From assembly GCF_028858725.1 (NCBI RefSeq), contig NC_084767.1:6871501-6935500 (forward strand): a stretch of 64,000 bases of DNA, read 5' to 3'. Below the pieces are notes generated by a model that was given only the letters and a program-made list of their open reading frames with translations, was not told where the DNA came from and did no database searches. This document shows positions 52,668-61,400 of the stretch, piece by piece. A program made the position numbers and the translations under genes. This DNA comes from Colius striatus (Eukaryota; Chordata; Aves; Coliiformes; Coliidae). How positions within the stretch are numbered: position 1 is the first letter of the stretch; the number at the start of each line of letters is the position of its first letter.

Positions 52668-54433
52668 CATTGAAATGTGCTTAACTCAGTCATTTTTCTC
52701 CTGTTTGTCATAAAACGTCTCAGTAGGGAGTCCATAAAGTGACTTCTTTATGAACAGTACCTGGAAAACTTCAGGCAGGAGGTCAGAGATTATGGAGGTT
52801 TCTGAGGATGTTTTCTAAGAGGTTGAGACTGCAGTGGAAGACTAGAGAACCACCAGGAAAAGCTGAATGTCCTCGCTTAACTTTCTTTTAGCTGGCCCAT
52901 GATTACTCTAAACCCTTTGAGATGTGAAAGTGTCAAGATTGAAAAGACTGACTTAAGTAAAGTGTTCCAATTCAACCTTCTTCCATTCTTCAATAATTTT
53001 TGTGCCTGACCGAGCAGCTAGGGTACTTTTGATCACGGGAGCAATGCTTTGGCATTACTCTGAGCTAATCTGGAACCAGATCTGTGGAAGCACTCCAGCA
53101 GCCTGTCATTTACAAAGCCAAGTATACCCAATGAGGATTGTTTCCTATAGTGGGAGTTGCTCTGGATACTACATCACATGCCCAAATCTCTCCATCTGTC
53201 AAATGTCTGTAAGAAGCAAGGGATTGGATCTCAGTGAGACTGTTGTGAGATGGTACACAAACCACCCTTTATTATAGACTGAGAACAGAGTAGATACTAC
53301 TGAAGTCATAGCCTCAATATCAGTATTTTCATTTAGATTTTTCAAAAATTGGAGGTCTGTAGCTTAAAGCAGATGATAGAAGTAGCTAACCAAGTAGTTC
53401 AAACCTTTCCTTTTAAAACAAGTCAGAGCCATGATGCTTGAATCCGTAGTTCAGTTGTTGTCTGTGATGTCAGCCTTAGACTAAGCTGTAAGATGACTTT
53501 CGTTATGCTTCATAAAGAGAGGAGATACAGGAGTAAAGTTTAGCTTTGGAAGTGTATGAAGAAAATAAAAGCTCATGCACTGAAGTGTCAGATACCATTC
53601 TAAACTTCTTCTATATGCAAAACACATAAAAAACCCTCCCATGCAAACCATCTGCTTTAACAAAAGGTAGTACTTCTGTGGATAGTGCTTTGGCATTTTG
53701 ACACAACATTAACTGGTTTCTGTCTTCAGTTACTTTTGCAGCAGTCTCATTTGTTAACTGTACCATCCACCTTCAGTACTAGAAGCCATAAGTCAGCATT
53801 GGATGCCACATTGCTTCCTTTTATAGAATAAAGCAAGTTCTCCAAAATCCATTTACATTCTGTAAAGGTGACAGGTAGAAGGAGCATACTTGATGATTTC
53901 AGGAGTATTCTTGCTTGTTCAAACAAGCAAGTAGTGGATATAATTACAATGAAAGTGTTCTTCGACTATTTCTTTTGGTTGTACACCAGCTGCAATAATG
54001 ATGCAATTTTAGAAATAAGGCTCAGGAGTATGATAGACAGCTGCTGGCAATTTACCTCCAGTGAGACTTCTACCTAAGACTTAAGTACAGGCAGCAGTTT
54101 CAGTAGTCAGAATACAACAAGATTTAGCAATTGTTTTCTTCCCTTATTGGTCTGTTTGATACAGCCTTCATCCTGAATAATGCTGTGGTTGAAACGCTTC
54201 TCAGCTGCATCCTTAAGCAGAAAATTCCTGATATGGAATTGGCACATGCAAAGTACAAAATGCAATAGTTAAATGGTATACTTGTAACTGACTAGTTAAC
54301 TATGGTGTTTCAAAAAACCCAAACTAATATTCTGCTTAAAGATGTTATTTTTTTGTGTACACTTTTCTCTGTATTTTGCCCCTTACTATTAGAAAGTTAT
54401 GGCAGCATATAATTCAGCTGGTTCCACTTGGTA

Positions 54434-54439
54434 TTTATT
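54434..54439 (-). terminator. NUDCD2: Candidate NUDCD2 polyadenylation signal
   Basis: AATAAA on the - strand (TTTATT on +), about 145 bp after the stop codon. An ATTAAA at 54558-54553 is only 27 bp after the stop and less likely. Confidence 0.4.
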
Positions 54440-54584
54440 CTACTGGAAGAGCTCTTCTTTCTCTTCACTGAAGTACTTACTTTACTACGATCCACTGAAA
54501 ACATGGTTGAAGTCTTCACCAGTTACAAGATTCCAGTCCTTTAAGTGTAAAGTTTAATTCCTCTCCAGGAACACAGATATAAGT

Positions 54585-54668
54585 TTACTTTTCAAGACTA
54601 GAAAAGTCTGGTCCTCCTTTGCTGTAATTTCCAGATATTTCTGCCCCACTGAAGTCAAATCCAGGGTT
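54585..54668 (-). CDS. NUDCD2: NUDCD2 terminal coding exon
   Basis: Acceptor cctctatcag. It encodes 27 residues, NPGFDFSGAEISGNYSKGG then PDFSSLEK, with TAA at 54587-54585. It matches the mammalian C-terminus with two substitutions that I can see. Confidence 0.95.
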   Translation of the reverse strand, partial: NPGFDFSGAEISGNYSKGGPDFSSLEK

Positions 54669-57600
54669 CTGATAGAGGTAAGAGAAAAGATTGATAGATT
54701 ATTCATAATACCTGTGTTTAAGAAAGCAAATCAAACAACATGCCTAAACCACTTTCTGTTAACATTGTATAATTTCAACAAGGACATAAAATGATCAACT
54801 TGTCATCCATTTGTCAAGGCACTGAAATTCAGTGCCTTGAATTGTTAGTCAGTTTGCCTACTGCAGAAGTGACTTTGCAATGCTGTTCTGAGTTTAACAA
54901 GCAGCTAAATCTCCCAGTAAAGAAATATTAAGGAAAGTTTAAGAAAAATGTCTGGCTTCTGGTGTCTCTTGAAATGACTATTAGAAAATGTAAGTATCTG
55001 CCATGCTGGAAAATAAATGTTATGTGCTGATGCAGCTGTTAAGTAATAGGTTGTAGTTCACACTCTGCAGACATGAATAGTTGCATGCCAAAGGTGTACC
55101 AAAACAACTTAAGCAATATTAGCGAACGGGCAAGGAAAATATTTTCTAGCTGACTGTTCTACATCATCTGATGTTATAAACAAACATAGTGGCTAGAGCT
55201 TGATGTTAGAAGCTTGTAAATATGGCTATGTGATAATCCCAGTTAATAATATAAACTGTGTGTAGCCTAAGAAGTGAGAAGTTGTTAGTATTATGCAAAA
55301 AGCCTAAAAGAGCAATACATCCCCAACTCAACTTTCCAAAAATACTTCAGACAGATTACAAGCAGAATAATCTCTTGAAAGCACTCTTGAGCATTCTATA
55401 TATATTGGACTACAGTGTATGTTTCCATGTCACTGGACAGCAGAACAATTTTGCTCGGCTTTCCCCACCAACATCTGTGTGTGAACACCAAATATAAGAA
55501 GTAATTATGGTCCTTTAACTTGCCTCTCTTTGGAATCGCTCCAGTGTAAGTTTCCTTTGCATCTGGTCCTGTACCCAAGGATCAGCAGCATACTCATTTT
55601 CTAACAGAGATGTCCAACAATTTCCAGCATCTCGATTTGTTTTCATTAGAACAATTCGTATCAGCTTCCTGTCTTCTGTTGAAAGGAGAGACGTGAAATA
55701 ACCATTAAATTCAGTCCTATATGCTAGTCTTTTTTGTTGCTTTGGTGAATTCACCATTAACAAGCACAAGATTTTTTGGTAAAGCTTAACGTCAATGCCA
55801 AGAAGGTCACTGATAAATAAGAATTAACAAGACACAGAAAGGCCGAAACACATATAGCCTATAGTCATCCTGTAAAATGATGAAGCTGTTTTAAGAGATT
55901 AAAACACATCAGGCTTTACAGGGAGTTATTATCAATAAAGCCAAAACTAAGTTTAATGACATACAGAGGTATAATCAATTTATTTAAATGCACACGGTAT
56001 GCCTACAGACAATACGCTGGAAGTACGTTTCAAAGTTAACATGTAGGATGTTTAGTTCTACTTAACTGAAAAAATAGAGCATTATAAAGTGTGTTTTGAA
56101 GATTATTCACACCCTGGAAAACAGTAGGCTTCACAATGTTTTGTTACACTTGTCGTTTTCCTCTTTTAGTTACTAAATTATTAATCAACATGTAGAATAC
56201 TGAAAACAAAATCCACCACAGGAAAACACTGAGAAGCAAAGTCCACAAATATGATTGCAAAAGCTCAAGTATTCTGAATACTTTACAATGTTTATGATGT
56301 AACAGGCAGAGAAGTTTTTTCCCTCATTATTTGTAGGTACCTTAATGTGATTTTTAGATTGCTTTTTGATTCTCTCAAACTCTAGGTCTTGTCACCTATC
56401 CCAACAATATAATACATATAATGTTACCTATCCCAAAAATACAGTGCATAAGAAAATGAGAAAACCCAAGAAAAGTTACTTTTATGTTACAATTGCAGAG
56501 AGGCAGAGACCACAAAACCACAAACTATAACTGACTAGCTTTAATAAGGGTTTGCAAAGAAACTTCTCAGTATATGGAAGTGTTTATAATTAATTAACAG
56601 CTCTCTTCCAAGAGATGGCATTTTCCCCTTTCCCTTAAACTCTAGGGCTTTTCTACTCCCTCAGTTCCTTAGTCTGGCAACAATATTTGTCTTTTTTACA
56701 AAGCTGTGTACAGGGAAGAAAGTAATCTTTCCCAAGGGAAAAAATGGAGTAAAATCTTCTGTAGAACTCGAGATGTTCTACTGTCCTCAATGTCATTTCA
56801 GATGTAGGTTATTACCTAATGTCCACGTTCCTTCATCAGTTACTGTAGAGTCAAAAAGTTTACCCTGCAAAAGACATGTACAATATTACAAAACAGGAAA
56901 ACCTGTTCAGTATCCAGCTCATACTGAATTGTGAAGTTTTACTCCCAAATTGCCTTCTTATTTTCTAGTAAACATTATTGTAATCTGGTCCTATAAGTAT
57001 AGACTTACACATAGACTATCTATTTATTTTTTGTTACACAACTTTTTCTCTTTTAAAATAAGAATTTAATACAGTAAAAATACCTGTCACTGTTTCAGTA
57101 TCTTGATTCATTGGAAGGGCCTGTATTCCTCAGAAGGTAAAGCCATTTTTAATAGGCCTGCCATGCAAATGCCCCTGTGCCAAGGGTCGTGTACATCTAT
57201 GGTGCAAGGTATTATGCTACAAATAGCTGTTCATTACCAATCATAGAATCATGGCATGATTTTGGTTGGAAGGGACCTTAAAGTTCATCTCGTTCCAACC
57301 TCATGTCATGGGCAAGGACACCTTTCGCTAGGCCAGGCTGCTCAGAGCCCCATCCAACCTGGCCTTGAACACTTCCAGGGATGGGACAGCCATAACCTCT
57401 CTGGGCAACCTGTCCCAGGGCCTCATCACCCTCACAGGGAAGAATTTCTTCCTTACAGCTAATCTAAAGCTACTCTCTTTCAGTTTAAAGCCATCACCCC
57501 TTGTCCTATCACTACATGCCATCATAAAAAGTCCCTTTCCGGCTTTCCTGTCCCTTTAAGTGTGAAAGTAAAGCTGTTAATGACCTGAGTTTTTCTGTCT

Positions 57601-58053
57601 TTCAGCTGAGCAAGGCAATGCCCTGAAACTCTCCAGATGACTACGACAGAACAACGCAAATCCGCATTCATTTGTTGCCTTTATTCTCCATAGCGCCTTT
57701 AAAAGCTCGTGTAGTTCGACAGAGCCGTTTCTGATGAGGTTTCACTTTTAACTTATGAACACCTACATGTTTAAGAATGACAAAACAAGCGCCAGAGGCA
57801 GACAGACGTTTCAACGCGCCTCTCTCCCGCTCTCCTCCCCGCCGCCGGCGCACGGCCCCGGTACCTGCAGCACGTCCTGGCCCCGCACGGACAGCGCGAT
57901 GTGCCGGCTCTGCAAGCTGCAGCGCACGTCCTTAGCCACGGTGCCCGGCGGCACCTGCACCTCGATGAACACCTCTTCCAGGGTCTGATACCAGCGGCCC
58001 CAAGGCGTCCCGCAGGGCACCACCCCGCTCCGCTCCTCGAAAGGAGCCGACAT
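54585..58053 (-). CDS. NUDCD2: NudC domain-containing protein 2, complete, four exons
   Basis: NudCD2 (NudCL2) is a small cytosolic CS-domain protein that works as an HSP90 co-chaperone; in mammals it stabilises LIS1 and so supports dynein function. Exons in order on the - strand are 58053-57865, 56864-56816, 55675-55524 and 54668-54585: 474 nt, 157 residues plus stop, as in human. The N-terminus MSAPFEERSGVVPCGTPWG is near-identical to mammals and fixes the start. The CS domain spans about residues 14-104 over exons 1-3; blocks EEVFIEVQVPPGT and NEYAADPWVQDQMQRKLTL are conserved. The frame stays open for 71 codons upstream of the ATG, but that is low-complexity CpG sequence. Intron 3 is GC-AG. 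The gene shares its promoter with HMMR. Confidence 0.97.
54814..54840. repeat. 27-bp near-continuous palindrome in NUDCD2 intron 3
   Basis: Arms TCAAGGCACTGAA and TTCAGTGCCTTGA are perfect 13-bp complements around a single A. Confidence 0.97.
55524..55675 (-). CDS. NUDCD2: NUDCD2 coding exon 3, with GC donor
   Basis: Acceptor ctttcaacag. It encodes EDRKLIRIVLMKTNRDAGN, CWTSLLENEYAADPWVQDQ and MQRKLTLERFQRE. The 3' boundary is GAG|gcaagt: there is no GT here, but the sequence is the full GC-AG intron donor consensus. Reading through would add only AS and a stop, while splicing at GC restores the family C-terminus at exactly the expected length. Confidence 0.93.
56816..56864 (-). CDS. NUDCD2: NUDCD2 coding exon 2 (49 nt)
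   Basis: After acceptor cttttgcag it reads GKLFDSTVTDEGTWTL and ends in the first base of a split GAA codon before gtaata. It matches mammalian GKLFDSTIADEGTWTL closely. Confidence 0.95.
57240..57556 (-). mobile_element. CR1 LINE 3' fragment in NUDCD2 intron 1
   Basis: Read on +, it starts with the reversed CR1 3' end (tcatagaatcatggcatgat) then ggttggaagggacc. The - strand encodes remnants of the ORF2 C-terminus (RTRGDGFKLKESSFRLAVRK). It is 5' truncated and lies in the sense direction of NUDCD2. Confidence 0.9.
57865..58053 (-). CDS. NUDCD2: NUDCD2 coding exon 1 (63 codons)
   Basis: Starts at the ATG (58053-58051) and ends CTGCAG before donor gtaccg, phase 0. It encodes residues 1-63 and the first part of the CS domain. 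The start context is only moderate (C at -3). Confidence 0.95.
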
Positions 58054-58101
58054 CAGAACCAGCCGCCCGTCACCTCCGCCTGCTGGGTCCCTCCCACGCC
58101 G

Positions 58102-58220
58102 GGGCGAGCAGTCCGCCCCGCGCATGCGCATCACCCCGCGCCTGGGCGAGCAGTCCGCACCACGCATGCGCGTCACCCCGCGCCGGGAGGGGCGAGCATT
58201 CCGTGCCGCGCATGCGCATC
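58102..58220. repeat. Three tandem units of 42-46 bp carrying NRF1 motifs
   Basis: Units begin with GGGCGAGCA at 58102, 58144 and 58190 (spacing 42 and 46). Each carries a palindrome: GCGCATGCGC (58120-58129), ACGCATGCGC (58162-58171) and GCGCATGCGC (58208-58217), fitting NRF1 consensus YGCGCAYGCGCR. The third unit is diverged and partial. Confidence 0.85.
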
Positions 58221-58279
58221 GAATCACGCCGAGCACAGCTCTGGAGTGGCGGTGCGCACGCTCCACACTGCAGGCGTTG

Positions 58280-58357
58280 ATTGGCTGAGGGGGCCAGCAG
58301 CGGGAGGCGGTGATTGGCTGCGCGCCGCGCGTGGCGGCGGCCGTTGGTCACTTTGAA
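58280..58357 (+). promoter_or_regulatory. HMMR: CCAAT-CCAAT-CHR cell-cycle module of the HMMR promoter
   Basis: ATTGG (inverted CCAAT, NF-Y) lies at 58280-58284 and 58313-58317, exactly 33 bp apart, with a weaker GTTGG at 58343-58347. CHR TTTGAA follows at 58352-58357, 35 bp after the second box and 40 bp before the ATG. Paired NF-Y sites 31-33 bp apart plus CHR are known from G2/M genes such as CCNB2 and CDC25C, bound by DREAM and MMB-FOXM1. No clear CDE is seen next to the CHR. Confidence 0.75.
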
Positions 58358-58396
58358 CGCTGAGGGGGCCGCGGCGCGTCGGGTGCAGTTGCTGTC

Positions 58397-58442
58397 ATGG
58401 CTTTCTCCAGGGCGCCGCTCCGGCGCTTCAACGACAGCTCCG
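58397..58442 (+). CDS. HMMR: HMMR coding exon 1
   Basis: ATG to TCC G before gtaggt. It encodes [15 protein letters not shown] and the first base of codon 16. The strong start context and similarity to the mammalian N-terminus fix the start. Confidence 0.93.
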
Positions 58443-61400
58443 GTAGGTGCGGGGCGGGAGCGAGTGGCACCGGGGAGGGAGCTTGAGACATTTGTGGTGG
58501 GGGCGGAGGGAATGGGCGCCGGCCTGCGGTTGCCTCAGGGTGTCCCAGTCCTGCCGCCTGCCCGTCCGTCCCTCATGAGAGGAGCTGCCTCCAACGGTGT
58601 GTTTGAGGAGCTCTTATCTAAGCTCTTGTAGAGCTTTCTTTTCGTGGAAACAAACTTAAGACTTCAAGTCGAATCCTGGTTGTAGGTAAAGGGCCACCAA
58701 ATATGGAAGTGGGTACTTTTATATACATGTATGTCGTAAGTAAAGCAGGAGCAAACCGTGGTTTGACCGTGTCAAGATATGGTGATACAGAGCTACTACC
58801 GAAAGCTTTCATAGAGCTAGTCAGGAGTGTAGTGCCACTGCTGAGGGCTTCTTGTAACAGTTTCTCACCACGACTTTTTGTCTGTAGTTGAAAGTCTCAG
58901 TGCTACCGTCATCTGTTCGTGTACTAAATGAGGTTGATTTCATTTGCAGAAGATTGGAGCAAGTAGATAAGCACACACTGGGCCCGAGACCACCTGACTG
59001 TAATGATAACTATATAAAGAATTTGTAGGTTCTTTTTTCTGTCTGCTCTTTCCCCTAACATTGCTCTTTTTAAAAAAAGCTTTTATTTTTATTTATGTAA
59101 GCTTTAAGTTGATTAGTTGTTTCAAGAAAACGTTTATCATTCAATGATATCTAAGTAGTGTCTTCTAAACTGGAAGGTGCTTAAAAAGCTCTGTGAAGTT
59201 TGCTTTTGATACTTCTAACACTTTACCGTGTTTATTCACCAATTAGCATTAAGATCCTGTAACCAATTGGGTCTTCTCTTTATGGAAATTAATGTACTAC
59301 CATCTCTAACAAGATGCTTTGTAATATTGTAGTTGTTAATCACAATTTCTAGTTTTATGCTAGTATAATAAGCAAACCCTTTCCCTCACTGTGTGTGCTT
59401 TATATTTTCTTAGTGTTTATGGGGAAGATGAGAAGAACGGAGGCTCTAGTTGTGGGTTGTGTTCCTAAGAAGATTTAGCTTAGATGTTACCAGCCTCCAC
59501 TCACTTAAGTAGAAAACCCTATCATTTACTTTATTAATTGTCTGCTGTTCTGAATATCTCAATTCTAGAATGTACCTCACTGCAAAGATCCTATGATGTT
59601 AAATCTTCAGACACACTGAGAAGTTCTCTGTCTTCTGAAACACATCAACGGGTCAGGAAGCAGAAGAGTAAGTAGTTCTAAAAGTTGCACAGAACACAAT
59701 GGTGTAATGTCTTTGAATGATACAATTGTTAGTGCTTACGTGCTGTTACTGCTCTATTCTTTTTTAGAAATTGTTATCTATTGTAGGGGCTCACTGCCTA
59801 CCTTCCAGCTCCAGGGGATAGCAGCTGTAAAAATATAACTAAAAAAATAGCTTTGTACATGACTTCTGCTAGTTAAGAAAATGTATGGGCATGAAATAAA
59901 TGAGTTAACTACATGACACTTGTTTTTAATGATTTTTTTTAATGTTTTTTTAATATAAAACATCCGTCACATGAAAACTGACAGAATGCATCTGGATGGC
60001 TGGGGGAAACTGAGTAGAAGCTGAATTCTCAAACGTAGCTGTCAGCTGGTAGTTGCTCTAAAGTGTTAAGTTGGCCCAAATGACCATTATTGAACAGTCT
60101 GTTGCAGCAGGAAAACAGCAGGTTTTGGGTTGTGGGTAGTCTAATAATTGTGTGGCATTCTATCTTTTGCATAAGAAGTCTGTCAGTCTGGTTTTAGTTT
60201 GGTTAAATTTCCCTTGCTGGGTTCATGTACATCCTCTTGGTTCACACCATTATGGTTTCTGCCTTCTTTTGCAGGTGAGACAGATCTGAGCAGTGATAAG
60301 AGTGCACCTATCCCTGCAACTGGAAAGAGACTCTCATCTCTTGGATCGACAGTAAGACTCTTCTGTTGTGTTTGTAGCACTGATAAATTGCAGCTAAACC
60401 TCTCTTTGACTAGTTAGATTATGTAGCTCCTTTAAGAATTATTGTTAACCTACCTGAGTAAATGATGAAACACACTATTTGGTCTTAATTCCTTAGTAAC
60501 TGAGAAAGAAAAATGGCTATACGCTGGCTTTGGGAATCACTTGATGATTACTTGGGGCCAGAGAGAAGCTTTCTGTCTCTATGTCACATACATGTTATGT
60601 TCTGTATGTCACAGTGTTTGGGTGTTATTGCCTCTTGCTCCCCATGTATTTATAGTATGTCTGTTTCCGCTTTTATATGTTGGACAAGACAGCAGAAACT
60701 TTGTGGCAGAAGAAACAGAGGAGATGACACTTTCTATACAAGTTCTCTGTGCAATCGGCAAGGATATGGGTTAGAAGATAGATTAAATAGTTGACTTACC
60801 TATTTAGTTTACCTAGCAGTCATGATGTAGGATAAAATTCTGCAAGCAAATATGTGGCTGAGAGATTAAACTATTTTTTTATGGAGTTTAGAGGGTACTA
60901 GTGTCCCAAACTTCCCTAATCACCTTCCTGGCACAATGGCTATGAGCTGTCCACTCAGTGATGCTGATAAAGTACAGTGGTAAAATCCATCCTAACCTGA
61001 TACTTTTCTGCTTTGTGCATGGGGGAGAGATGTTTGCTGTTTATTTTTTATGTGTGTGCATCTTTAGCATTGTCTTTATAAAGGCATCCACTGTTATATT
61101 TCACTTTATTGTTTACCTAGTATTCAGCTAGAGATTGCTTTAATTATTTCCAATATGTCTGTTTTCAAAAGCCAGCAAACAGATCTCTGAAGCCTAAAAA
61201 GGATCTTATCCTTATGAAAGAGAAAAAGAAGCAGAAGACACTGGAGAAGGAGGTATGAATACATTGTGTGAGTGCAGTCCTATTTTCCACTTAGCATAAT
61301 AAAAAGTATAAACTGGTAAAATTAGCCTCTTTTGCATAACATAGCATACAAGTAGTTTGTAAACAGCTCTGTGCAGAGCAGGGATTATCAAGTGTTCTGG

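Larger units (their letters stand above)
50470..54584. other. CCNG1 3' UTR and intergenic DNA before NUDCD2
   Basis: No coding region recognised. The first part must be CCNG1 3' UTR. On the + strand I see ATTAAA at about 51678 and 52662 and AATAAA at 53564 and 53827; 52662 is a reasonable candidate because T- and GT-rich sequence follows, but the end is not settled. The lower end of NUDCD2's 3' UTR probably lies at about 54.41 kb. A 116-codon ORF at 50980-51330 has no recognisable similarity. Confidence 0.5.
58054..58396. promoter_or_regulatory. Bidirectional CpG-island promoter of NUDCD2 and HMMR
   Basis: The two start codons point away from each other and are separated by 343 bp of CpG-rich DNA; the island runs about 57.83-58.56 kb. 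The NUDCD2-proximal part has three tandem units with NRF1-type palindromes. The HMMR-proximal part has two inverted CCAAT boxes and a CHR. There is no TATA box. One half resembles a housekeeping promoter and the other a cell-cycle promoter. Division of labour between the halves is inferred. Confidence 0.85.

Noticed and set aside
53091-53097. CACTCCA, a possible miR-122 seed match (mammalian CCNG1 is a miR-122 target)
   Set aside because: It lies beyond the likely CCNG1 polyadenylation site, and a 7-mer is expected by chance.
57811-58631. Long ORFs on both strands over the NUDCD2/HMMR CpG island
   Set aside because: Only the NUDCD2 exon 1 part and HMMR exon 1 have family support; the rest is compositional.
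58655-58690. gtcgaatcctgg, resembling a tRNA B box
   Set aside because: No A box or cloverleaf could be drawn around it; it is in HMMR intron 1.
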